This document shows, piece by piece, positions 1-12,400 of a stretch of 64,000 bases of DNA. Numbering within the stretch: the stretch's first letter is position 1; each line of letters opens with the position of its first letter. The translations under genes and the position numbers were made by a program. The stretch is taken from NCBI GenBank assembly GCA_026545225.1, contig CM048853.1, forward strand, positions 50,703,755 to 50,767,754, written 5' to 3'. The notes under the pieces are model-generated. The model was not told where the DNA came from. It made no database searches and saw only the letters and a list, made by a program, of their open reading frames with translations. The DNA comes from Cornus controversa (taxonomy: Eukaryota > Streptophyta > Magnoliopsida > Cornales > Cornaceae).

Positions 1-3000
1 GACCTTAAAAGGTCAAATTAAGCATTAAAAAAATCAAGATGTCAATCTCATCATTTAATATTTTTCTCCCTTTTTGATATCCCCAAAAATGGATATAATA
101 AATTTCATGGAGGGATTTATCACATAATATCATATTTTTCTCCCTTTTGTCATAATAAAAAGTAAGTCCAAGGTAAGAAAACATATGTGAGATACTACAC
201 ATGTCATATCATTAAAATCACATATCTCATGTAATTAACATAACCAATAAGAAATAACAAGTTATGTAAGGTAATGTAAAAAATATGCATAAGTATCAAA
301 ATACACATGATTACATATACATGTAAATAATCATGCTCAATCAATGTCATAAGCCTTACTTATGCCTATTTTTCTTCTAATAGCTCAAAATCTATCTCAT
401 CTAAGCAAATGAGCTCTTAAGAAGTGTCTATTAAGTATCTAAAGTGTTCTTAAGATACCATAATCTTAAAGCTAAAGTGTCCAATTAAAATCTAGAAAAG
501 CTTTCTATGACACTTAAAAGGAATTCAACCCTAAGAAGAGAAATTTTATCCATCATGCTCATTTCAAAACATTTGCATGCTTCTAAGCGTTCTTTGCACA
601 ATTTCACATTTGTTGATCCAATTATATAAGCATGATCAACAAATCATCAATATTGGCTTTGACAAATAATAATCATCAAATTTGTTTTTGTCAAAAATTA
701 TTTTCTATAAGAAAACCACTAAGCCTTTCATGCAAGATTCTTTGAAGCTTATTTCAAATCATATAGGCTTATGATAAATTTAAACACATCGTTTAAATTT
801 TATGCATTTCAAATTCGGGTGGTTTTTCCACATAGGCTTCATTTAATATGAAGTTATTTAAAAATGCATTTGATAACATATTTCATGCAAAAGCATGTAG
901 CATTTTTATAGCTTCTATTCTTGATGCATGTGCAAAAATTTCTTTCATGATCATCATTTCTTCTCTGTTGAAACCTTGGGTCACTAAGCTAGCTTAGTTT
1001 CTAATGAAGACACCTAACTCAATTTTCTAGCTTCTATGTGTCTATCAAGGTGTGATCATGTGGTCTAGGAACTAAGTTCTAAACACAAATTCATTCAAAA
1101 TAAGTTTGACATTTTTATATTGCAAAGATCCAAAAACTTAAAAGATTTGGTCTCATAGATTTTTATCTAGAGAAGTGAGAGCCAAAAAATTACAACTATT
1201 TTGAAGTAAGGATCTTGTGCAACTTTCTTTAGAATGTTCACCTAAGATTGATCAAATTTGAGGAAGTGAACCATGCTTCAACATATAGAAGGATCTTTGT
1301 GTTAAATCATTTTGGATCCTATATTTCTAAGGTTCTTTGGTTTCCTTTGAGATTCTTCTAGTGTGGACTTATTTGAAATGTCAATAATCTCAAGTCCATC
1401 TATACATTTTGGATAAATGATTCTCAAATTCTTTGCACAAGATGTTGATTAAAAGATGATAAACATATATTTGTATAATCAACATACTTCCATGTATGAT
1501 TTTGATGAAAAGATTTATAATCAAGGTTATTCCAATCAAAACCAATGATCATACTATAATCACATAAATTTTCACAAACCAAAATATTAGAGTTTTAGCT
1601 CAAGGTTTGGAAATCCATATCCTTTAAGTTTAGGTGATTATATAACATGATGCTCATAGATATAAGAATGTAATCTCTATGCCTTCTTGGCACTTTGTCA
1701 AATCAAATCAAACATTCTTAATATTTCTATGCATATCCAATGTGCAAAGATTTATTTCAAGAACACTTTGATAATTATAAGCTTGCCACTAGCTTACAAA
1801 AGGTTTTGTCATAAGCCATTTTCAAAGTGTTGCATATTGTCCTAAAGTTGCTTTGAGAATAATAAGCATGCCACTAGCTTATTAAATATGAGCATGTTTT
1901 ATGAAACATAAGATTGCCACTAACTTATATGGTTTTCATAAATCACTTTCAAAGCACTTTTCTATCTTAAGAATTTTTGGCCTATTAAACATTCTTGCAA
2001 AATATTTGCACAATTCTTTAAATGTTGATTTGAGGATTTGACATATCAAGCATAATCAACAATTTCATCATGAATGAATTTGATATAAGAGATTACATCC
2101 CACCTAATCTCTTAATCAAAATCATTGTTTATAAGACAACCATAAGTTTGATGTAAAAGATTATTTCCCACTTAATCTTTTGATCAAAAACATTGATAGA
2201 AATCAATAACTTTTAAGCTCAAATGGTTGCATCAAATAAACATTACTCAAGTATAAGAATGCTATTTTTACATCAAAGATGTACATATACCAAGTTAAGC
2301 ATAAGCAATTTTCTTATCACTTAAGTATCATGAAATGTGCAAAAGTGAGTTGAAAAGAATTTTAAGGATTCTCAATCTTAAAGGTTCACTTTTTAAGAAA
2401 TTTTGACAAGTTTATTTATAAAAATCTTGCACAAGTTGTTGATCTAAATATAAGATCATTAACATATACTTGAGGAATCAGCACTTCTTTTCTATAGTCT
2501 TGAAGATCAAGATGCTAAGTCTTGACTAAGACCAATTGTTCATGATATTTTCACATAGACAAACCATCGGTTTGGATTTGCATCTTTAAATCCTCGAGTG
2601 ATCATATATCATGATTTTATGGAGAGTGAGCAAACTTCGAAGTCTCCCCATTCCAATTTAAACCAAGTGTGCAAAGATTTGTTTAACTCTTTGAGATTCA
2701 ACTTTAAATATTTGGATTCTCTTAAAATTTATTGAATCTTTGGAGTTTTCTATTGAGGAAATATTTTCACTTAATCATATGCAATTTGCATAAATTCATG
2801 CTTTGCTATTCAAAAAGAATAGTTTAGATAAACACCTATGCCACTTAGGATGTTTTTAAGCATTTAAAACATAGCATGTGTACCCAAGATAAACAACATT
2901 TAACATAGGGTGACAAAGTTTATTTCCTCTTTAAAAATCTCTTTCTTTTTAAAATTTAAGTCTTTTAATCCTAAGAGATTGAAATTCTTTAAAAATATTC

Positions 3001-3326
3001 TTCAAAATGAATACTTCAATAAGAGAATTTTAATATGAATCATTCTCGAAATCTTATGAGTTATGAGTTTGCCACTAAACTCAAGGGTTCTCATAGATTG
3101 TTTCAAGTGTCCCATATCTCCTAAGTTCATTTGCAATTGGAGATAAAATTCAAATGAATTTAGATGCATAATAAACGATGCTCATAGTCGAGACATTGAG
3201 CTAAAATAATTAATTTCAAATCATATGCATTTCATGAATAGTCTTCTTTCGGGACTTGTACTCCTATAATTTGAAGTTTACTCTCAATGATTTGTCATAT
3301 TTTATTTTTTGATTGAATAAAAATTT

Positions 3327-3419
3327 TCATTCTTTACTTCTAATAAGTTCACAAATCATTGAAGGTCTATTTGAGGATTGTCCTATTTCGAATTTTAGTT
3401 CTTCATCATTGTTTGCCAT
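3327..3419 (-). pseudogene. Relic of a gag start, 30 codons
   Basis: About 40 bases after the PBS on the minus strand an ATG opens a 30-codon frame starting MANNDEELKFEIGQ and ending at TGA. This is where gag begins in Copia elements, and the acidic-polar start resembles such gags as I remember them. After the stop no gag-like coding continues. I infer a surviving 5' tip of gag fused to non-coding interior. Confidence 0.35.
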
Positions 3420-3460
3420 TGATCGACTCTAAGACGGTTAAGTCCTATTCTAGAGCCCAA

Positions 3461-3472
3461 GCTCTGATACCA
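3461..3472 (-). other. Primer binding site, initiator tRNA-Met type
   Basis: On the minus strand the sequence reads TGGTATCAGAGC, the usual plant Copia PBS complementary to the 3' end of initiator tRNA-Met. It lies two bases inside the LTR edge at 3475. This fixes the element's orientation as minus. Confidence 0.85.
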
Positions 3473-4103
3473 ATTGTGACCCGAGAATTGTCCCTAGAGG
3501 GGGGGTGAATAGGGACTTTAAGCAAACAATGGAACTTTTTCGATTTAGCATGTTTTGACAAAAATGAGCTTTAATGGAATTTTATCAAATACTTGGTGAA
3601 CTTATGTATTCAACAAGTGGGATTGCAAATGCTCTATCTATTATGCACTTAAATGATCTAGTGGATACAACAAGTGTAAGTGTACATGTAAGTGCAACAT
3701 ATCATGCTTGTAGTTTATGGAAATGTTGATTGTGCATTTGTTAAATATATGGTATGCAAATTGATTGAAAAATAGATACTCAAATAACTACTCAATCAAT
3801 TAACAATTTAATTAATTCCACAACTCAACCAATGCACTCCAAGCATTCATCCCATTCTCCTCATATAAATTAAAACATATAAACTCATTGCATTGATATA
3901 TAAAGCATATATAAATTAAACATATGCAATGCTATAAAAAAAAGGAGTTTAGAGATAGAGAAATGCAAACCAAGTGACACCATGATTTTTACATGGTTCG
4001 GCCCCTCTTGCCTACGTCCATGCCTCAAGAGCACTTCTTGAGGTTTCCACTATATAGCCTTCTTTAATGGTGGAAAGCAAACCTTACACTTGCCAAGTGA
4101 ATT

Positions 4104-4250
4104 ACTTGGGCTTCCTTGCTCAATGACATCCTCACCAAGACTTCTTTGCCAAGCTCATGACTTGGGCTTCCTTGCTCAATGAACTCCTCACCAAGACTTC
4201 TTTGCCAAGCTCATGACTTGGGCTTCCTTGCCAAGTGCATCACTTGGTCT
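4104..4250. repeat. 56-bp tandem repeat inside the LTR
   Basis: Units starting ACTTGGGCTTCCTTGCTC begin at 4104, 4160 and 4216, an exact 56-bp spacing. The first two units differ at only a few bases; the third is partial. Confidence 0.85.
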
Positions 4251-4830
4251 TCCTCTCAAAGGTAGATAAGAATTTGATTATAATGAAGAATATCCCTTAA
4301 TGGATAGATACACAAATTACAGCTCAATATCCTAGAGTTACAAATGAAGTACTCAAATGAAAAGCTCAACTCTAGATATGCAAGATGAACCACATTGAAT
4401 GATATGAAAGATGAGGCTCAATGGTGGTTCCTAAGAGATTTTCTACCAAGTAGAATGCAAAAATATGCATTCAAGAGTTTCTCAAATGAATGCTCATGGG
4501 TAGGTTTCTCTCTAGCTCTCTCCTCCACTATTCTTTACTCTTGGCTCTACATTGCACTATCTCTCTCTTAATTTGCAAAATGCAGCTCAAATGAATTTAT
4601 AGTGTATTGGAAGAATAGTGGTGGCTACCATTGGATGAATGAAATGAGGATTTTAGCTCTAAGGTAGCATCTACCAATAATATATGATCATGAAGGATTA
4701 TGGTAGTCTCTCACACATGTATAATGCATATACAATGTGTATTTATAGTGCAAGAATAAATTATGGCCGTTTGGAGGTGGTTGGGAAACATTAAGTGCAG
4801 AAAACTAGCCGTTGGAGTTGGAATCTCCAG

Positions 4831-5035
4831 GTTTCGGTCGACTGATGAATTCATCGGTCGACTGAAAGTGGTGTTTCGGTCGACTGAAGCAATGTTTCGG
4901 TCGGCTGAAACCTCCCCTGTTTTGCACACCCTACTGGAATGAATTTTCAGTTTCTATCAGTCGACTGATGGATTCCTTCAGTCGACCGAAAGGCCTCTAT
5001 CAGTCGACTGATGGGTTCATCAGTCGACCGAAAGT
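4831..5035. repeat. Eight copies of a GTCGAC-centred motif in the LTR
   Basis: Variants of (C/A)(G/A)GTCGACTGA or its complement recur eight times in about 200 bases. Four occur at 4834-4910 and four at 4955-5030. Most contain the palindrome GTCGAC; one reads GTCGGC. The second group alternates CAGTCGACTGA with CAGTCGACCGA. The regular spacing in otherwise AT-rich LTR sequence suggests a regulatory or structural array. Confidence 0.8.
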
Positions 5036-5975
5036 CCTCAGGTCAGAATCTGTTCTCAGACTCAGCCAGTTTATCTTGCACAGTGCACTAATACACTGCA
5101 CACTTAATTACATTGAAAACATTTAAGTAAATTTCTCATAAACCTTTATATTTCTATTTACTTTAAGTTATTCAATGTAATTAAGCAAAGTACCCCCCAT
5201 TTGGATTCAATAAAAATAGTTTCAAAATTAAATTCTAAATGAATCAAAATCTGATTTTTCAGTTTTAGTACAAAATGAATTTTCACAGCTTTGACATAAC
5301 AATTTAACGTGCAATATGAATGACCAAAATAAGTCATTTGGGGCTGAGAAAATTCATGTGATCATGATAAATCATGGGGTACAATTACCGGGACCTTTTA
5401 TGTCAAGATTCATTAAAAACTCGTATTTATGTTTTTGCCCCTAGAATCCAACACTTAGCCAGATTTCTGCGCTAAGTAGCCGAAACAGTAACTGTGCATG
5501 ACACGGCTTTAAATAGTGATTCATTTGAGTTCAAAGCCTAAGTCTAAGTGTCCAAGGAACCATGATATGATATGAATGATATGCATTGGTCCTAAGGTCC
5601 ACTAGGTCAATAGATGAGCTTTCAAAAGAAGTTACTTCATAAATAACTTTACATTAAATCTAACACTCACCCAAGACTAGCCTACCCAAGTCTTTTGATC
5701 TTCAAATCTTTAAGCTTTTGGGTTCCTTCATCATGTGGCTTGGATTCACTTCAACTTCGCCATTGATCTTGATTATTGATCTTTGAGTTCCATGATCATG
5801 TGCCTTCATGTATCTTCTTGTAATTCGATTTGAAGTCCAATGCCTTTAAGATACTTGAGATAATATAATATTTTATAAACTGCACACTCAAGTAAACTTA
5901 TTAAATCTACACTATAATAGTTTGTTATCATCAAAATCACCCAAATAACCTTGGGTTAAAACCTTGAGGTCAACA

Positions 5976-6866
5976 ATGAGCCTTATTTTGCTTTGCGTGG
6001 CGAGGGAGTTAACATATGGACTACAATACTCTGTTATTAAATCATATCTGTCATGTAGTTGTGATCTTATGGACTACAAGATTTGTACATGGATGTTAAA
6101 ATGAATTGAGCTTAATCACGAGTTTGATCATATTTTGCTTAAATCAATAAATAAAATTTGTCCATTCAGGGGGGCTTCACTCTTCAGCTGTGCATTCTTT
6201 GGTGGCTTTGTAAATCACCTTTGTAAGTTGGAGCCTTAGCTGACAAGAAGCTTGTTCATGTAATGCCGTAATGCCTTCATTTTACAACTTCCTCATTATA
6301 TCATCAAATATTTATCTTAGATGTTGCTGTTGAAATTTTGAAACTGATTTCATTTTCTGATAGTGGATTTATCATTTATGTTGGGAATTCAGGAGCCTGT
6401 TTGGTTGTGATTGGGTTGGGGCTGGCTTTATCTATAGTTTATCTCTCAGGTTGTATTTTGGCTTATTGTCTGATTTGTTAATTAGATTATCATTCTTTCT
6501 TTTCAGAAAAATAAATTACTTCTATTAGCAAAAAGGTTTTTGATACTGTTGATCACAATCGAGATCAATTTGGGATTACTCATTAGTGGCCTATTAATGT
6601 GTGTGTTTGTGGTGTGTGTGCATCACTAGGTTCTGGGAGGGAGATATAATCTAACCATTGGAACACACACACTAATACTTTTCATTTTCTGACTTTTTGT
6701 AAACTACATGGAGCATAAACCAGAAATTATTCTATAACTATTATAGAAGAACTAATATGGTTGGTTGGTTATAATTTTTTTTACATGAGGTAGGTGCTCT
6801 TATTGGTAAAGAGTTATAATCCGAACGAAACAAATGCCATATTCCAAGGAATTAATGTAAAATGCA
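5976..6866. other. Intergenic flank of the LTR, no supported gene
   Basis: This is the unique flank next to the LTR. A short open frame from 5977 and an acceptor-like TTCAG before GGGGGCTTC at about 6170 could be remnants of a gene end, but I recognise no protein in it. A GT-rich stretch lies at 6600-6630. Confidence 0.4.
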
Positions 6867-7326
6867 TAGGGATGGCAAAATGCTTCGTGCCTCCGGCTAT
6901 ACGCTGCGTTCTGTCCCTTTTTTGAGATGGTTTTGGAAGTCTTAATAATTTTTGAACGATTAGAGAGTTTGAGAAAAAATTCGCATGGTTGTGGGGAGGG
7001 GACGGGGATAGGTACCCCATCCCTGTCCTCCGCTCATTCTCTTTTATATTATATATTTATTATATTACCTTTATATATATATATATATATATAACATTTT
7101 ACTTGTTCAAAGCTTATTGGTGCACGTGTAAATTATCATGAATCTTATCACATAAGAATGTAAAGATTAAAAAAAGTACAATTACACTTACAAAAATATT
7201 CTTCTAAACCTATTCTTGTTCTGCCTCACTCGTTAAAAATGGTTTTGGACGGGATGGGAGGAGCTTTACTAAACGGGGTAAGGATGGGGTTGGAGTTTCC
7301 GCCCAAATCCGTTCCGTTGACATCCT
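6867..7326. mobile_element. Decayed hAT-like non-autonomous element (candidate)
   Basis: The left end reads TAGGGATGGCAAA, as in the clearer element at 7745. GC-rich runs such as GGGGACGGGGATAGG near 7000 and GGACGGGATGGGAGG near 7250 resemble that family's interior. The right end, GTTGACATCCTT, pairs only partly with the left end, and I see no target duplication. The right boundary is a guess. Confidence 0.35.
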
Positions 7327-7744
7327 TCTTAACCCAAAAAAAAAAAAAAGGAAAAGAAAGAAGAATGCATTTGGTTAAAAGGGGAGTGGATTTATTATCT
7401 CCCTTAATTTATTTATATTGCAGTTACACAAATATTTGATTTATTTCCTTTTCAGCCATGGAAGTTATTTCTTTGTTGATAAATCTGGACCAAATTCCTT
7501 CTTGGTCATAAAATATAAAGTGCCATAATTCTGTGACCTGTAATTGGTAAAAACTAGTGTATAATTGTGCCTAGAGTATTATCTGCACTTGTAATCGTGA
7601 CGGTTAGATAGAGTGATTTTAAATAGTAAATAGCAAAAGACATTTTGAAATTCAAAATTAATTTTTTAACCACTTTTGACAATTAAATTCTCTTTTGTCT
7701 TATTATATAGATATATATATATTTAGACACACAACACACACAAT
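7327..7744. other. Intergenic AT-rich spacer
   Basis: AT-rich sequence with a short AT microsatellite near 7706-7722. I see no coding signal. Confidence 0.4.
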
Positions 7745-8161
7745 TAGGGATGACAATTTTGTCTGTCCCGTCCCGCCTTGTATAAGACTGGTATGAGAGT
7801 TATTTTTTTTATCGTAGGGATGAGTTTGGGAAGAAAACTAGAACCCGCCGCGGGTACGGGATGGATTCGAGACTCCATAGTAACCCACCCCGCCTATATA
7901 TTTTATTATTTTATATATATATATACACACACACACAAAATATAATTGTTAACCTAACCTACCTAAACATTTAGGTACTAGCACTAAACTTGTATCTTTT
8001 AAAAAAATTAATTTTTATTGATATTTGATATGATTACAATTTTGCTGGCCGGGAACAGGGTGAAATTTTTTTCAACAGAATGAAAATGAATAATGTTAAA
8101 AACAACAAAACAAGAACGAATTTAGGCAAATTCATACCCTACCCGCCCGGTACCATCCCTA
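7745..8161. mobile_element. Non-autonomous hAT-like element (417 bp)
   Basis: The element begins TAGGGATGACA and ends TGGTACCATCCCTA reversed in sense (plus strand ACCATCCCTA), giving terminal inverted repeats TAGGGATG. The flanking 8-mers are CACACAAT (7737-7744) and CGCACAAT (8162-8169), seven of eight identical. An 8-bp target duplication with such termini is the hAT pattern. There is no transposase frame, so it is a MITE-type derivative. Confidence 0.7.
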
Positions 8162-9258
8162 CGCACAATTGTACACATATAGATGTACTTTTAGTTGAAC
8201 TTTTGTTCTTAATTGTTGGATAGAGGGCTGTGAGACGTGTACTTCAATGGTTGACACTCATTAATTATTAATGACGAGGGAATGGTTTTAAAAATAATGC
8301 ATTTAACAATATGAATTTCCATAAAACATCCGATAATAAGTCCAAAGATAAAAATTAGCTTCTTTTCGAATTGCTAAACATATATAGTACTCAAGTACAC
8401 ACATGGCATTTATATCAAATCTTCCGAAAATTTATTAATATCTAAAAAAAGGAAATATAGAAAAAAAACAAGATAACTCATTATTGACCGAAAAAGATTC
8501 CAAAATTATTTGTTCTTCCATAGCAAAATTAGGAGTGTTATTAAGTTGGAAAGTTCATTATAAAGAATAAAAATCAGAACTCACAAAAAAAAAAAAAAAT
8601 TGAAGGAAAACTTGTCAAGCATCAAGATAAAAAATATAATCATATTTCACTTGATATATTTCGCAATCCAGTTAAAAATTATGCCCTCCAAATTGAAATT
8701 CAGACCATTTTAAATGATTTTTTTTAAAAAAATAATAACTGATTTGGAATTTAAAAATTACTCTTAATTCAATGGTTGACACTTGACACATATGGCATTT
8801 TGTTTGGCACTAAATTCTTTCGGGACTTGGAATCAAAAAAGGAAAATAAATAGAATTGGATTTAAAATGAAATTCCATTTATGTGTTTAAAATAAACTTA
8901 AACTTAATTATAAGAGAAATATCTCTTTTACTATTTTATCCTTTATTAATTAGATTTGCAATCTTATGTTCCTTTAAAAAGAGAGATATTAGGTAAGTTA
9001 CAAACTTACAAGTCAACTAATTACAAATCCTATCAATTTTCACATAATTTGAGGACACTATAATTTGAAATTTCAAAATTTATAAAATTCAATTCTATTT
9101 TAAATTTCATTAATTTCAAAAACTAGGATTTATCAAAAAAAAATTAATTTCAAAAACTAGGATTTTAGATCAAAACGCTGATGGCAGTGGTCGTAAATTC
9201 CGTAAACTTTCAAGGCTTTACGAGGTAATCATCACCATTCTACACGTAAAAGACACCC
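8162..9258. other. Intergenic and upstream region of the cohesin gene
   Basis: AT-rich sequence with no credible frame. A 30-base phrase (AATTTCAAAAACTAGGAT) is directly repeated at 9112-9163. The distal promoter of the cohesin gene probably lies here. Confidence 0.4.
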
Positions 9259-9283
9259 ATTCGCGCCAGTTCTCGTTTCCCGC
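9259..9283 (+). promoter_or_regulatory. Two E2F-like sites upstream of the cohesin gene
   Basis: TTTCCCGC at 9276-9283 matches the E2F consensus TTTSSCGC exactly. ATTCGCGC at 9259-9266 matches the looser WTTSSCSS form. They lie about 170-195 bases before the ATG in an otherwise AT-rich region with no obvious TATA box. E2F control is known for many S-phase genes; control of this gene is inferred. Confidence 0.5.
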
Positions 9284-9454
9284 GCCATTCTCAGACTTAA
9301 ATTACCCAAATTCGTAACCCTAGAACCCAATCGTGGTCTATGACTGTGAGCCAGTGTCCGTTAAAACCAGAGAACACACAAAAACTCTGCATACATATTT
9401 ATTATTTGTATATAATCATATATCTGTATCTGTTGGGAATCAGAGGAGGAGGAG

Positions 9455-12400
9455 ATGTTTTACTCGCACACATTTTTGGCTCGAAAAGGACCACTGGGGA
9501 CGGTATGGTGCGCGGCACATCTACAGAGCAGACTCAAGAAGTCTCACTACACTTCCACTGATATCTCCTCCACTGTCGGTTCGTCTCTTTAAATCCACAC
9601 ACACAACACACACACATATGGGTATCTATAATATTCACTCCACCTTCTTCGGTTCGTTTTTATACATATAATAGTTATGATTTGCATATGAATTGAAATA
9701 AAAATTATATTTCATTAAAGCGTTACAATTTAATCAACTTCTTATTGTAAGCCTTGATTAAAATTTCATAAAACAAATATATTGAGTGATTGGTGTTGAA
9801 TTGGGTGAGCTGGCAATATTTGCTCCTTTTAGGGTTTTGTTTCTCGTGAATTCGGAACAGATCTGATTTGCGGGATGATGGGTATCTATAATAAATATTC
9901 TTGATAAAGGGTAGTCCTTTTTGATTGCCTTGATGCAATCTTTTTGATTGTGAGAATATTCTTGATAAAGGGTTTTCACTTTTCTGTTGTTTGGTGCATA
10001 ATATGTTAGCCTCTTTAGAACTAGAAAGTATATAGCCTCTTTAGAACTAGGATGAAAAGTCAGTAATAAATCTATCAAATAATATCAATCATGAGAGTAG
10101 GATTTGGAAAAAATCTCTCATCAATTAAATTTATAGGCTTGGGTTAGGATTGCAGTTAATTAGACAACGCTCATCATTTGTTGATATTCATCAAGTGCAA
10201 CTGGTAGCGTTTAGGTGCTTCCGATGTTTAGAATAGTATCTTGGATAATATAATGTGTTTGTATGTATTGAACTATTGATATATTTAAGTACATAAATAT
10301 CAGGTTTTTGATTGGTTAATTGATCACAAGTTATCTGGTCGGTTGCATTAGTGGAACTCCCTAATTTTATATAATTGGTCGACTTTTAGGGTGGAAAAGG
10401 GATTTTTTTTTTTCTTTTCACTCTGCCATAGGTTATAAATCTTTCTCGCATGTCCTGTTTCTTTCTCTTAACCTCTGTACTTAACATTATGTACTAAGAA
10501 GCAAGTGACAGTGTTGTTTCATCACTCAGTTAAGAACCGTAAACTATGTCTCTCAATTTACTCACTATTTGCCATAATCAATTATCAATGCGTTTATTAT
10601 GCTAAAATCATGTGTAAGAAAGCATGCAAAATTATCTTTTTTTTCTTCTTTTTTTCAAAAAAATAAAAATAAAGAGAAACACGAATTGTGTTTTTATGTA
10701 ATTTGTTTGATGACTTGTTTATTTTTCAAATGTCTTTTCCAGCACTTATCATGTTTCCAGAAGTCCCAATTGCACTGAGAATGTCAAGCCATCTTCTGCT
10801 GGGTGTTGTCCGAATATATTCAAAGAAAGTTGACTATCTATACCAAGACTGCAATGTTGTTCTAACAGGGATAAGAAAGGCTTTTGCTTCTCTGGAAGTT
10901 AATCTACCAGAAGATGCGACTCATGCGCCATTTCACTCTGTCACTTTGCCAGACACATTTCAACTTGATGCCTTGGATTTGGATGATGACTTTTATGGCC
11001 AAGGGTAATTTTTGGTGACCTATTCTGCTCTTAGCCTCTTATTTCTTTTTCTTTTTTCATTATCCTCTCTGAAATATAGATAATGTATGGTTTTTGATTT
11101 CTAGGATTCAGGACAATCATCTTAGGAGCCAGGAGGAGATAACACTTGAAGGTAGTAATATTATACGTGCTTCCTTGAATTCAGAAGATATCATCTCTTG
11201 TCTTTTAGTTGCAATTGTTTACTCAAACAGTAATGTTTGAACTTTGGAATTTATCATAATACAGATCAAATTCCAGCTGGAAGAGATCCTTACATTGCCA
11301 TTACTTTTGATGAGGTAAACACCATTACTTCATCTTGTATTTAGTTGTTGATGTGAAGCATCTGAGTTGCATTATTGTAGAGTTCTCTATGTGTATAGGA
11401 TATTGTCAGGAATTTTTCATGGTTGGAAGATGCTTCTGGATCAGGAGACAGGACAATGGAAGAAGGGTATGACTCAGGATAAATTATGAAAGCTCCATTT
11501 CTATTCCTGTCTTTTGAAGAAGTGACAAATTCTGTTAATTTATTATTACAGTGTGTGTTTGCTTCCGATGGACACAATTCTTGGTTCTTCGGATCCTGGT
11601 CCAAGTAATCAGACAGGAGTTAATGAGAGGCTTGATAAAGATAGCTCTCAACAAAATTTTCCAGAATTTGAAGTTCTCCGTGATTCCATCCATGATTTTA
11701 ACTCAGAAAAGAGTCCAGTGTGGGCAGATCAAGTGAATGACATAATTGAACCCGACAGGACATTAGAGCAGCTGATCATGGAGAAGGAGGTTCTTACTCC
11801 AGTAATGGAAGAAATGTTAGTTTCTGGTGGGCAGTCTCTTCCATCTCAACAACATCAAGAACCACCTACTTCTGTTGCTTCAGAACAGGCTCCTGAGATT
11901 TTTGATTCACGGTTTCCATTTGGTGGGTGTAAATGTCCCATTAGTGGATGAATCCTTGTGACATAGGGATCAACCAAAACCCAAAGTTGTTTTACCATTG
12001 AATTTATTTGCTTTTTTATGTTGCAGGACTTGCATCACCTGAATTGGGAATTCGATCATCTCCACCTGCTGAGCAGCCAAAAGCAAGACCAAAAAAGAGG
12101 AAGAAGCTATATGATGAGTCCACAGTATTGACTAATAAGTATGCTATGATGATATGATTCATGTGGATTATGTATTACTTCTGGTATTGTCTTTGATACT
12201 AGGATATGGATATTTTAGGTTTATGAAGAAGGCCCTTGAAGATCCTAGTGATCTAATGCGGAAGAGGAAGAATTGTCCTTACTCTGCTTTGGATGTTTGG
12301 AAGTCAAATAATAGATTAAAAAAGGAAAAGATATTTGTTGAGCCTTTAACGACTGGTGAGGGGTTTTTCTGTTTTTACTTCTGCTCTTGATGCTTGCCTC

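Larger units (their letters stand above)
1..3474 (-). mobile_element. Interior of a Sirevirus-like/LARD retroelement, non-coding
   Basis: This AT-rich stretch lies directly downstream, on the minus strand, of the PBS and LTR at 3461-5975. It should therefore be the interior of that element, which runs off the left edge of the window. Apart from a 30-codon relic near the PBS I see no gag, protease, integrase or RT motif on either strand. The sequence contains loosely repeated phrases, for example variants of TTGCCACTA followed by CTTA near 1786, 1869, 1913 and 3068. A long non-coding interior behind a good LTR and PBS suggests a LARD-type non-autonomous derivative or a very decayed Sirevirus. 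The other LTR is not in the window. Confidence 0.55.
3475..5975 (-). mobile_element. 5' LTR of a Sirevirus-like Copia element, about 2.5 kb
   Basis: Read on the minus strand the LTR starts TGTTGACCTCAAGG at 5975 and ends TCTCGGGTCACA at 3475, giving TG...CA termini beside the PBS. Its start, followed by GATTTTGATGATAACAAAC, is like Sirevirus U3 sequences as I know them. Other plausible outer ends, also TGTT-type on the minus strand, occur at 5453 and near 5660, so the outer edge is less sure than the inner one. The LTR contains a 56-bp tandem repeat, the GTCGAC motif array and a G-rich stretch at 3497-3506. A target duplication cannot be tested because the partner LTR is outside the window. 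Confidence 0.65.

Noticed and set aside
4711..4929. Minus-strand frame across the GTCGAC array
   Set aside because: The frame arises from the repeated motif within an LTR and is not a gene.
5453..5975. Alternative outer LTR end at 5453 (minus-strand TGTTGGATTC)
   Set aside because: It also has TG...CA form, but the 5975 end is followed by typical Sirevirus U3 text, so the longer LTR was preferred; not certain.
9333..9671. 112-codon frame overlapping the first cohesin exon
   Set aside because: It is a shadow frame; the true frame begins MFYSHTFLARKG at 9455 and is conserved.
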